Positions 1 through 7,074 of a stretch of 28,160 bases of DNA are shown piece by piece. Every line of letters begins with the position of its first letter. Position 1 is the stretch's first letter. Both the position numbers and the translations under genes were made by a program. The DNA comes from DASZCR01 sp964246705 (GTDB lineage Bacteria; Acidobacteriota; Blastocatellia; Pyrinomonadales; Pyrinomonadaceae), in the NCBI GenBank assembly GCA_964246705.1, contig CAXTRQ010000068.1:1-28160 (forward strand), in the 5' to 3' direction. Under the pieces are notes generated by a model. That model saw only the letters and a program-made list of their open reading frames with translations. It had not been told where the DNA came from and did not search any database.

Positions 1-151
1 AGTAGCGGAGCCGGATGCGCGTCTGTCCAGTTTACAAATCTTATCCGAAGATGAGATGGGTTCGCTGAATCTTTCAAACTTCCCCGACGCCGAGTTGAGC
101 CAGAGAGATTTCGAGAATCTCTTCAAACAGATTACGAAGAGGGATATATAG
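1..151 (+). CDS. C-terminal end of a nonribosomal peptide synthetase-like protein (partial)
   Basis: The frame starting at base 2 is open from the window edge to the TAG at 149-151, giving 49 residues. The fragment has a P-D-A-R-L-S-S-L motif followed by an acidic stretch, then NFPDAELSQRDFENLFKQI. The first part resembles the segment that closes NRPS condensation domains. The second resembles the short 'F..A.LSQ.DFE.L..QI' tail that often ends NRPS proteins. The assignment is by pattern only, because no catalytic motif lies inside the window. The following genes (CmlA-type beta-hydroxylase, type II thioesterase, exporter) on the same strand are classical NRPS partners and support it. The next gene begins 210 bases downstream. 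The alternative is the end of another carrier-protein-linked enzyme such as a PKS hybrid. Confidence 0.55.
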   Translation, partial: VAEPDARLSSLQILSEDEMGSLNLSNFPDAELSQRDFENLFKQITKRDI

Positions 152-361
152 ATTATGGCCGACGGCAGGAAGCCTGCGTTAAATTTGGAGAGTAACCGCC
201 GGCTCGTGCGGGGCTGGCATGCTTGCCTTCGTCGCGTCCGGTTTAGTGAAATCTGTGGGGGCGTATTTTAAGCGTTAATTCTATCTTTCAGGTAATTCGT
301 CGTCAAAAAAACATGACATGGGTTGCCGAGCCGCAGCCTTCTTTTCATCAAGGTGAGATAT

Positions 362-1951
362 ATGACAAGCCCTAAAGTTTATTTCAGACAGAACATTCTG
401 GTCGAGCCGTTGTTCAATCAATGGTACGCGACAGCCTTTCTGATACCACCCGCGTCAGCGTCGATGTTCATCGCCAATTCGCACATGAAAATCATGCAAT
501 CGTTCATCTCAGCCCCGCAGGTTCACATGGCGGCGCTCAAAAATCCGGCGATGCTCGGCGGCCCTTTCATCAACTACGATGCGGGCAAGGTGGGCGACAT
601 CAAAAAGCTGGTTGAGAAAACTACGCAGAATCAATCGCACATGCTTGCGTTTGCCAACGCCATCAAGACCCTCGACCAAACTTTGAGCGCAGAGGCCAAC
701 GGCGACTCTCTGGAAAGTCTCTACCGGAAAGTCCCTGAGATTTTAAAGGGGTATGTCGAGTTGGTTTACGATTTACACAACAATCCTTCGATTCGTTTTA
801 TCGAAGGTCTTCTTTATACGAGCAAATACTATAACCCCTCATCGCAAAGTATCGCGCTGTCGCGGCGTGAAAGCGATAATCGCTCGTTCGTTTTCAGCAC
901 TCCGCGATTGGAAACCGACGACCGAGTGTTTCTCGACGTGCCATTCAACTTCGAGGGGCTGGATGAGTTGTTCAAAATGAAGTTTGTACCGCAAAGCTAC
1001 GAATACATCAGAGAGACGTTGAACCTCAGCAATGAAAGCGAAGAGTTGTTCAGGTCGTTTTTCACGGAAGAAGTGCCCGCGCCGCCTCCGCGATATGAAG
1101 GTGAGGGCGTGCGAATTCGTTATTTCGGTCACGCCAGCATCTTGATTGAAACGGATGAAGTCAGCATTTTAAGCGACCCCGTAATCAGCTATAAAGATGA
1201 CAGCGGGATAGACCGCTACATCCACGGCGATCTTCCCGAGACAATCGACTATGTTGTCATCACGCACAACCACGCGGATCACCTGATGTTTGAGACGCTT
1301 CTTCAACTGCGACATAAAATCAAGCATCTAATCGTTCCGAAGGGTTCAGGCAGCGACCGGATAGACCCATCTCTGAAATTGATAATGCGCACGACAGGTT
1401 TTGATAACGTGTCGGAGATAGACGATTTAGAGAGCATCAAGATCGCCGGAGGCACGATTACGGGACTGCCGTTTTTGGGTGAGCATGCTGACCTGAACAT
1501 CCGCGCAAAGGTGGCCTATCGAATCGAGGTCAAGGGCAAGTCGATTCTTCTGGCTGCCGACTCGAACAATATCGAACCCGAACTCTACGAACATCTACAC
1601 GAGTTGTTCGGCGACGTAGAGGTGCTGTTTCTGGGAATGGAATGCGACGGCGCGCCGATGTCTTGGCTGTATGGGGCGCTCTTAACGCAACCTCTGGCGA
1701 GGAAGAACGACCAGTCGAGACGTTTGAACGGCTCGAATTACGAGAAGGCGATCAGCATTGTCGATCTTCTCAAACCGCAAGCCGTCTACGTCTACGCGAT
1801 GGGACAGGAGCCGTGGCTCACGTTCCTGACTTCGATTCGTTACACGGAGCAATCGAGACCCATCGTGGACTCGTCCAGACTGATCGAGGAATGCACAAGT
1901 CGAGGCATCCCGGCTGAAAGGCTCTACGTTCAAAAAGAACTCTTCCTGTAA
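362..1951 (+). CDS. CmlA-type nonheme diiron beta-hydroxylase acting on NRPS-bound amino acid
   Basis: 529 residues, close to the ~532 of CmlA, the chloramphenicol-pathway enzyme that beta-hydroxylates an aminoacyl group tethered to an NRPS carrier domain. Residues ~1-245 form the family's own N-terminal domain. Residues ~250-500 are a metallo-beta-lactamase fold beginning RYFGHASILIETD. The six expected diiron ligands are visible: H302, H304, D306 and H307 in THNHADH, E374 in FLGEHADL, and D400 in LAADSNN. Each sits three positions before the CmlA number I remember. The Glu at 374, where hydrolytic MBL enzymes usually have His, and the lack of a late His argue for an oxygenase rather than a hydrolase. 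ATG 362 is preferred over an in-frame TTG at 323 because AAGGTGAG (350-357) precedes it closely. It follows the NRPS tail and precedes a thioesterase. The substrate residue cannot be read from sequence. Confidence 0.88.
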   Translation: MTSPKVYFRQNILVEPLFNQWYATAFLIPPASASMFIANSHMKIMQSFISAPQVHMAALKNPAMLGGPFINYDAGKVGDIKKLVEKTTQNQSHMLAFANAIKTLDQTLSAEANGDSLESLYRKVPEILKGYVELVYDLHNNPSIRFIEGLLYTSKYYNPSSQSIALSRRESDNRSFVFSTPRLETDDRVFLDVPFNFEGLDELFKMKFVPQSYEYIRETLNLSNESEELFRSFFTEEVPAPPPRYEGEGVRIRYFGHASILIETDEVSILSDPVISYKDDSGIDRYIHGDLPETIDYVVITHNHADHLMFETLLQLRHKIKHLIVPKGSGSDRIDPSLKLIMRTTGFDNVSEIDDLESIKIAGGTITGLPFLGEHADLNIRAKVAYRIEVKGKSILLAADSNNIEPELYEHLHELFGDVEVLFLGMECDGAPMSWLYGALLTQPLARKNDQSRRLNGSNYEKAISIVDLLKPQAVYVYAMGQEPWLTFLTSIRYTEQSRPIVDSSRLIEECTSRGIPAERLYVQKELFL

Positions 1952-1989
1952 AGACGGCGCACGACGGGCGCTCCCTGCGCGATGACGAC

Positions 1990-2076
1990 ATGGAAGCCTG
2001 TATCGCGGATGCTCTCGGGGTCGCCTTCGGTAGCGGCGACCTGCTCATCATGCAACAAGAGGTTTCAAGAGAATGA
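1990..2076 (+). CDS. Possible small coupled ORF or gene remnant before the thioesterase
   Basis: The ATG at 1990 opens a 28-residue frame (start MEACIADALGVAFG, end LLIMQQEVSRE) whose TGA overlaps the thioesterase start as ATGA (2073-2076). Codon choice and the mixed acidic/hydrophobic composition look like real coding sequence. The same frame is open further upstream, from 1918, with no other ATG, GTG or TTG. No SD site precedes 1990. It could be a tiny coupled ORF, the decayed end of a lost gene, or chance. I recognise no family and propose no function. Confidence 0.22.
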   Translation: MEACIADALGVAFGSGDLLIMQQEVSRE

Positions 2077-2843
2077 TAAGACAAGCAACAATAACACCCT
2101 GGCTCGCCAGTTCACGCCGCAGCCCGCTTGAAAAAATCACACTGTTTTGCTTTCCGTATGCGGGCGGCTCGGCGAACATTTATCGCAACTGGGCGGACAC
2201 AATGCCCGTCTCCGTCAACGTCTGCCCGGTGCATTTGCCCGGACGAGGCTCGCGCATGAGAGAACAGTCATACACGAGCCTGGCCGCTTTGGTGAATGAT
2301 CTCGCGGTGCATCTGCTGCCATTTATGGAAAAGCCTTTCGCCTTCTTCGGCCATAGCATGGGCGCGATGATTAGCTTTGAACTGGCGCGCAAGTTGCGGA
2401 GAGAGCATGGCCTGTCGCCCGTCCAGCTTTTCATCTCAGGGCGGCGCGCGCCACAGATTCCAGACACCGACCCGATTACTTACAATCTTCCGGAGAAAGA
2501 GTTTATCGAAGAACTGCTCCGTCTGAAGGGAACTCCTACGGAAGTGCTCGAACATCCCGAATTGATGCAACTGCTGCTGCCGCTCCTTCGCACAGACTTC
2601 CAGATTTGCCAGACATACCGATACCAGCCCGACACGCCGTTAGAGTGTCCGATGATGGTCTTCGGAGGACTCGATGACGTGGGCGTGAGCCGCGAGGTGC
2701 TTGAACCTTGGGAAGAGCTTACGAGCGGCGCTTTCTCTCTGCGGATGCTACCCGGCGACCATTTCTTCGTGCACACCTCCGAAGGCGTAATTCTTCAGGC
2801 AGTCGCAAGGCAACTCTCGCAATTAGCGAGCAGGCTGCCTTAA
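2073..2843 (+). CDS. Type II thioesterase (NRPS/PKS editing, alpha/beta hydrolase)
   Basis: 256 residues, the normal size for external type II thioesterases, which remove stalled or wrongly primed acyl groups from carrier-protein phosphopantetheine arms in the cytoplasm. The sequence shows the family opening LFCFPYAGGSANIYRNW (residues ~24-40), the CPVHLPGRGSRM segment, the nucleophile elbow GHSMG with Ser95, an acid in FGGLDD (Asp201 or 202), and the catalytic His230 in LPGDHFFV. ATG 2073 is preceded by AAGAGG (2057-2062) and overlaps the stop of a short frame as ATGA. It lies between the diiron hydroxylase and the ABC exporter on the same strand, consistent with proofreading for the upstream NRPS. 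Confidence 0.93.
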   Translation: MIRQATITPWLASSRRSPLEKITLFCFPYAGGSANIYRNWADTMPVSVNVCPVHLPGRGSRMREQSYTSLAALVNDLAVHLLPFMEKPFAFFGHSMGAMISFELARKLRREHGLSPVQLFISGRRAPQIPDTDPITYNLPEKEFIEELLRLKGTPTEVLEHPELMQLLLPLLRTDFQICQTYRYQPDTPLECPMMVFGGLDDVGVSREVLEPWEELTSGAFSLRMLPGDHFFVHTSEGVILQAVARQLSQLASRLP

Positions 2844-2890
2844 GGTTGAATTGAAGAGGATTCCTTATCTTTTATTCAGCGAGCATTCGT

Positions 2891-3868
2891 ATGATGAAAA
2901 ACGTGTTAGAGGTTGATGCGGTCGAAAAAGAGTTCGCCTTCGTGAAGGCCGTCAACCGGCTTTCGTTCGAGGTCGGAGAAGGGGAAATCTTCGCGCTGCT
3001 TGGGCCGAACGGGGCAGGGAAAACAACGACGGTGCGGATGCTCATGGGAATCATCCGTCCGGATAGCGGCGTCATTCGTTACTCGCTGTCGGATGCGGGA
3101 GAGCCTTCGCCGCCGCCTTCCGAACTCGGCTACTTACCCGAAGAGCGCGGGCTGTACAAAGACGTTCCCATTCTTCGCACACTCGTCTACATGGGGACGA
3201 TCAGGGGGATGCAACGTAAGGAAGCGCACGCGGCAGCCCTCCAATGGCTTGAGCGTCTAGACCTGAAGGCGCGCGCCGGGGATAAGATGGACGCGCTTTC
3301 AAAGGGTAATCAACAAAAAATTCAGTTTATCTCCGCCGTCCTTCACCGTCCCCGGTTTTTGATTCTCGACGAGCCGTTTTCCGGGCTTGATCCCATCAAT
3401 CAGGAACTCTTCTCGGTGCTGATTCGCCAGTTGCGAGATGAAGGTGCGACGATCCTCCTCAGCGCGCACCAGATGCAACTGGTGGAAAGGCTCGCCGCCC
3501 GCCTGCTGTTGGTGAACAGAGGGCGGGCGGTTCTTTATGGCTCGTTGGAAGAGATTCGGGAACGGGCGCGGTGGGCTAATAAATTGACACTACGCACGAG
3601 ACGGCTGCCGAACCTTTCTGTCTTTCAGGGACACACGGCAATCGAGAGCGTGAAGCAGACCGCGCCCGATGAAGTGACGCTGCTCATCAAGCACGGAGCG
3701 TCGCTGAGCGACTTGCTGGTGACGGCGGGCACGGCGATGGAAATCATCGACGTGCAGACGGAACGCATCAGCCTACACGAAATATACGTGCAGGCCGTGG
3801 GCGCGGACACGGCTGAAATCCTCCGGGTCGAAGAAGTGACGGGAGACGTTATGGAGGTGAACACGTGA
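2891..3868 (+). CDS. ABC transporter ATP-binding subunit, NatA/YhaQ type
   Basis: 325-residue nucleotide-binding subunit of an ABC-2 exporter, powering transport through the permease encoded next. Visible motifs are Walker A GPNGAGKT (38-45), the YLPEERGLY Q-loop region typical of this subgroup (81-89), the signature LSKGNQQKIQ (136-145), Walker B FLILDEP (156-162), the D-loop GLDP and the H-loop SAHQM with His193. After residue ~220 follows an accessory domain like that of other YhaQ-type ATPases (DUF4162-like), ending near ERISLHEIYVQAVG. The start is ATG 2891 (ATG 2894 is also possible); no strong SD is visible. It lies 47 bases after the thioesterase gene. Its stop overlaps the permease start as GTGA. 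The cargo is unknown; context suggests export of, or self-protection against, the NRPS product. Confidence 0.92.
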   Translation: MMKNVLEVDAVEKEFAFVKAVNRLSFEVGEGEIFALLGPNGAGKTTTVRMLMGIIRPDSGVIRYSLSDAGEPSPPPSELGYLPEERGLYKDVPILRTLVYMGTIRGMQRKEAHAAALQWLERLDLKARAGDKMDALSKGNQQKIQFISAVLHRPRFLILDEPFSGLDPINQELFSVLIRQLRDEGATILLSAHQMQLVERLAARLLLVNRGRAVLYGSLEEIRERARWANKLTLRTRRLPNLSVFQGHTAIESVKQTAPDEVTLLIKHGASLSDLLVTAGTAMEIIDVQTERISLHEIYVQAVGADTAEILRVEEVTGDVMEVNT

Positions 3869-5061
3869 GCAATCAGCGGCTTATGTTGGAAGTTGCGCGG
3901 TGGGAATTCCGCAGGTTTTTTAAGCTCAAGGATATTATCGTCACTCTGCTGATTCTGGCATTCATCACGGCGTTGCTCGGCGCGGCCATGTGGTTCACGC
4001 AGCGCGGCGCGGCTGGTAAGCCGAAGATTGCCGTTATCAACGCCGGTTTGCTGCGGCTCGATGCTGCGCCCGATTCAGGATTCGACTTCAGATTCGCGCA
4101 GGCTCAAGAGGAAACCGCTTTACGCGAGAGCGTCGGGCGGCGAGAACTCGACGGGCTGTTGATAATCAAAAGCACCGACGGCGGAGAACTCATCACCTAC
4201 AGGGATCAAGTCTGGGTGAATCAACTCGGCAATCTTTTATCCGCTGCGCGCCGTCAGGCACGGCTCGCGGAATTGAATTTGGGAGCGAAGCAATTTGAGA
4301 CTGTGGTCGCGCCGTTTGCCATCGCAACGAGTTATCACGAAGCCGGCAGCAAGCCGTCGAGCCGAATTGAGAAAGTGTACGCAGGGGCTTTCGTGTGCCT
4401 GATGATTTTGGCCGTCTTCGCTTGTTATCAGTATCAGTTCACAGCCATCACGGGCGAAAAACATCTGCGGGTGACGGAGCAGATTATTTCGGCAATCTCG
4501 CCGCAGACGTGGATGGACGGAAAGATTCTCGGCATCTCGGCCATCGGTCTGGCGCTCATACTGGTTTACGGCAGCTTCTCGCTATTGGTGGGCGGTTTCG
4601 TGTGGTGGCTCGCCGGTTTCGATCTGACGCAGTTGTTGCCGCTTGCTAACCCTTTGATGATAGTTTTGCTGCTCGTGCTCGCGCTGCTGGGGATTCTCTT
4701 CTGGAACTGTTTCTTCGCCGCCATCGCCGCGACTGTCGACGACCCGAACAACTCTTCCCGAAGCATCATCATGTTCCTGCCGTTTCTGCCCGTCACCGTC
4801 ACCATCTCAGGATTGAGTAACCCGGACAGCACGATGATGAAGGCGCTCGGGATGTTTCCCGTCACCTCTCCGGCGGTGCTTTCGGCGCGGCTGGTTGTGA
4901 CAGAAGTGGCGGCATGGGAAGTTGTCGTCGCGCTCGGATTGTTGCTCGCTACGATCTGGTTGCTGCGTCGAGCGGCGGCTAAAATCTTCAGGCTGGCGAT
5001 GTTGCTCTATGGAAAAGAGCCGAGCCTCGCGGAACTCGGTCGCTGGCTGTACAAGTCGTAA
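3865..5061 (+). CDS. ABC-2 type permease (NatB/YhaP-like), partner of the upstream ATPase
   Basis: 398-residue inner-membrane subunit. It has a cytoplasmic N-terminus, a first membrane segment at ~24-45, then a large extracytoplasmic domain (~46-170) as in NatB/YhaP permeases. A C-terminal bundle of about five membrane segments follows between residues ~172 and ~375. The cytoplasmic loop ITGEKHLRVTEQIISAISPQ followed by MDGKILG is the diagnostic coupling motif of this family. The GTG at 3865 overlaps the ATPase stop (GTGA) and is preceded by a strong SD, GGAGGTGA (3853-3860), so GTG is the real start. The gene ends 2 bases before the stop of the convergent nucleotidyltransferase gene, leaving no room for a separate terminator. 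Confidence 0.91.
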   Translation: MSNQRLMLEVARWEFRRFFKLKDIIVTLLILAFITALLGAAMWFTQRGAAGKPKIAVINAGLLRLDAAPDSGFDFRFAQAQEETALRESVGRRELDGLLIIKSTDGGELITYRDQVWVNQLGNLLSAARRQARLAELNLGAKQFETVVAPFAIATSYHEAGSKPSSRIEKVYAGAFVCLMILAVFACYQYQFTAITGEKHLRVTEQIISAISPQTWMDGKILGISAIGLALILVYGSFSLLVGGFVWWLAGFDLTQLLPLANPLMIVLLLVLALLGILFWNCFFAAIAATVDDPNNSSRSIIMFLPFLPVTVTISGLSNPDSTMMKALGMFPVTSPAVLSARLVVTEVAAWEVVVALGLLLATIWLLRRAAAKIFRLAMLLYGKEPSLAELGRWLYKS

Positions 5062-5063
5062 AT

Positions 5064-5828
5064 TCAGACGAGATCGAAAGCCTCTCTCTTTTCCGCAAAC
5101 ATTTCCTGCGCCCTCGCGTAATCATCAGGCCGACCGATGTCGAGCCAGAGGCAGTCGCTCTGGTAAGCGCAAACTTTCTCGCCGTGCTCAAGCAACTTCA
5201 GAACGATGTCTGGAAAATCAATATATTGACCGTGCGGGATGTGCCTAAGCACCGTCGGCTCGTACACATAGATGCCCATGCTGACGTAATAGGTAGATTC
5301 CGGTTTCTCAAGATAATTCGTGATCCGGCTCTGCGCGTCGAACTCGATAATCCCGAGGTCAACCTTAAAATGGCGCGCATGGGTCGCAATCGTGAGCATC
5401 GCCCCCTGCGCACGGTGAAACTCGACGAGCGCGTTGAAATCCAGATTGGTCAATAGGTCGCCGTTCATCACGAGGAAGGTTTCGCGCAAGTCCGGGACGA
5501 GCGAGAGCGAGCCAGCCGTCCCGATTGGCTTTTCTTCAACGACATAACGCAGGTTTATCTGTTTGAGCAGGCTCTGATGTTGGTCGAAGTAAGCCTTGAT
5601 CAGTTCGGCGAGGTGGCCGAGCGACAGCGTGATGTCGATGATGCCGTAGCGGACGAGGCGGTTGATGAGAACTTTGAGAACGGGCGTGTCGCCGAGCGGC
5701 ACGAGCGGCTTGGGAAAGTTGATGCTGAAAGGGAGCAGTCGTGTCCCCTTTCCGCCAGCCAAAATAATCGCACGTAAACCGGCGGCAGCCCCGCTCGACT
5801 CTCGTTCGTGTGAAGGCTCGTTGCTCAT
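5064..5828 (-). CDS. Sugar-1-phosphate nucleotidyltransferase
   Basis: 254 residues with the nucleotidyltransferase signature ILAGGKGTRLLPFS followed by FPKPLVPLGDTPVL (residues ~22-51). A metal-binding MNGDLLTNLDF (121-131), EKPIGTAGSL (99-108) and a closing LWLDIGRPDDYARA segment are also present. It should activate a sugar-1-phosphate to an NDP-sugar. It lacks the N-terminal CBS pair of PtmE-type GDP-glucosamine pyrophosphorylases and the C-terminal left-handed helix of bifunctional enzymes. Base and sugar specificity cannot be told; GDP-mannose-, GDP-glucosamine- or CDP-glucose-type are all possible. Its ATG overlaps the stop of the upstream dehydratase gene (ATGA at 5825-5828 on the minus strand), with an AGAGGA SD inside that gene's end. 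The two form a coupled operon feeding one sugar-nucleotide pathway. Confidence 0.88.
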   Translation of the reverse strand: MSNEPSHERESSGAAAGLRAIILAGGKGTRLLPFSINFPKPLVPLGDTPVLKVLINRLVRYGIIDITLSLGHLAELIKAYFDQHQSLLKQINLRYVVEEKPIGTAGSLSLVPDLRETFLVMNGDLLTNLDFNALVEFHRAQGAMLTIATHARHFKVDLGIIEFDAQSRITNYLEKPESTYYVSMGIYVYEPTVLRHIPHGQYIDFPDIVLKLLEHGEKVCAYQSDCLWLDIGRPDDYARAQEMFAEKREAFDLV

Positions 5829-6802
5829 AGGATGTATTCCTCTGAACGATACTGCTTGAGGTGCTCCCGAAGGTAAGCGACCGTGCGCTGCAAGCCTTCG
5901 TCAAGCTTTACTTCCGGCTCCCATCCAAGGAGAAGCCGTGCGCGTGAAGGGTCGCATAGCAACACGCCGACTTCGCTCTTCTCCGGCCTTTGACGCTCGC
6001 TGACGCTCACGATCTCCGCATCGCTTCCGACTATTTCGAGACATCGCCGCGCGAGTTCGCCGATACTAATATCCTGCCCCTGCCCGAAATGAATCGTTTC
6101 GCCGTTGATGTTCGGAGCCTGCGCGGCGAGCACAAACGCCCGTGCCGTATCTTCGATGAAGGTCAAGTCGCGCCGGGTTTCGAGGTTTCCCAGACGTATC
6201 TCCCGGTCGCCCTTTAGTGCCTGCGTGATGATGGTCGGAATTACGGCACGCGCGCTCTGACGCGGGCCATAGGTGTTGAAGGGACGAAGGATTACGACCG
6301 GAAGATCGAAGCTGCAAAAGTAGGATTCGGCCAGCTTGTCGGCGGCGATTTTGCTGGCCGAATAAGGAGACTGGCCTTGCAAAGGATGCGCCTCGTCAAT
6401 CGGTTTATACCGCGCTGTCCCGTAAACTTCACTCGTCGAAGTGACGATTAGACGCTGAACTTTCGCCTGCCGACAGGCTTCGAGGATGTTGAGCGTGCCC
6501 ATAATGTTGGTGGTGACGTAGGATGACGGAGCGTGGTAGGAATACGGAATGCCGATTAACGCTGCAAGGTGAATAACGATCTCACATTCGGCGACCAAAT
6601 CTCTCACGATGTAAGGGTCGCAGACATCCCCCGCAACGATCTCAATTTCATCTCTAAGCTCTGGCTTCAGACTGTCCAGATGTCCGCGACGGCCCCGACC
6701 GTTGTAGCGCACCAGTGCGCGCACCTTGTGTTTATCCCTTAGAAGGGCTTCGACGATATGACTACCGATAAAACCACCCGCTCCCGTGATTGCAACGATC
6801 AC
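5825..6802 (-). CDS. NAD-dependent sugar-nucleotide 4,6-dehydratase/epimerase (LegB-like SDR)
   Basis: 325-residue extended short-chain dehydrogenase/reductase. It has a Rossmann NAD-binding TGAGGFIG (6-13), HLAALIGIPYSYHAP (79-93), TSTSEVYGTA (122-131), the catalytic YSASK (Tyr148, Lys152) and LRPFNTYGPRQSARAVIP. The IPYSYHAP, SEVYGTA and RQSARAVIPTIITQ segments are those I associate with LegB-type GDP-GlcNAc 4,6-dehydratases, used for nonulosonic acids, and related dehydratases; a 4-epimerase is the alternative. The start is GTG at 6802, chosen because GGAGG (reverse complement of 6811-6815) lies 8 bases upstream. It is the first gene of a minus-strand pair with the nucleotidyltransferase (ATGA overlap). 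The product sugar may decorate a surface glycan or the NRPS metabolite. No aminotransferase or synthase of the nonulosonic pathway is in the window. Confidence 0.88.
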   Translation of the reverse strand: MIVAITGAGGFIGSHIVEALLRDKHKVRALVRYNGRGRRGHLDSLKPELRDEIEIVAGDVCDPYIVRDLVAECEIVIHLAALIGIPYSYHAPSSYVTTNIMGTLNILEACRQAKVQRLIVTSTSEVYGTARYKPIDEAHPLQGQSPYSASKIAADKLAESYFCSFDLPVVILRPFNTYGPRQSARAVIPTIITQALKGDREIRLGNLETRRDLTFIEDTARAFVLAAQAPNINGETIHFGQGQDISIGELARRCLEIVGSDAEIVSVSERQRPEKSEVGVLLCDPSRARLLLGWEPEVKLDEGLQRTVAYLREHLKQYRSEEYIL

Positions 6803-7074
6803 TCTTTAGTCCTCCATGGTACGAAAGTTAACGGATTAGCAAGTCTCTGTAGAGTTTGAAGCTGATGAGGTGCTGGAAGTCGCTCATCACGGCGAACGCG
6901 TCTTCAGAATCAATGCCAGTATCTCACATGCACGGTGCGTTCACCACATCGTTAAAAGAACGTCGAAGACCGCCGTCGAACTCTTATCTAGCAACGGTCA
7001 GACAGTAAACCCGGCATTATCGCTTTAAAGGAGTTGAGCCTCCTCCTAGCAAGGTTTGCGGCTCAAAAAACATT
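6803..7074. other. Divergent intergenic region between sugar-nucleotide operon and glucan synthase
   Basis: 272 bases between two divergent transcription units, so promoters for both should lie here; I see no convincing consensus -35/-10 pair. On the minus strand, 6828-6920 holds a ~30-codon open stretch ending DFQHLISFKLYRDLLIR and a stop, which reads like the decayed end of a lost gene. Near the right edge is an inverted repeat described separately. Confidence 0.5.
7034..7066 (+). promoter_or_regulatory. ndvB: Inverted repeat in the 5' leader of the glucan synthase gene
   Basis: TTGAGCC (7034-7040) and GGCTCAA (7060-7066) are perfect 7-base complements separated by 19 bases, ending 8 bases before the ATG at 7075. 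An AGGAG (7029-7033) could also pair with CTCCT (7043-7047). The only other SD-like sequence, AAGG (7051-7054), lies inside the loop. A translation-controlling hairpin is possible, but this is inference from a short stem. Confidence 0.35.

Noticed and set aside
155..271. 38-residue frame starting ATG right after the NRPS stop
   Set aside because: No SD site and no recognisable family; composition is Arg-rich and unlike neighbours; the real next gene starts at 362.
323..361. Upstream TTG start for the CmlA-type gene
   Set aside because: ATG 362 has AAGGTGAG close upstream and gives the length and offset expected from CmlA.
1262..1285. THNHADH motif read as a simple beta-lactamase or lactonase hydrolase
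   Set aside because: The Glu at position 374, missing late His, large N-terminal domain and NRPS context fit the CmlA oxygenase branch better.
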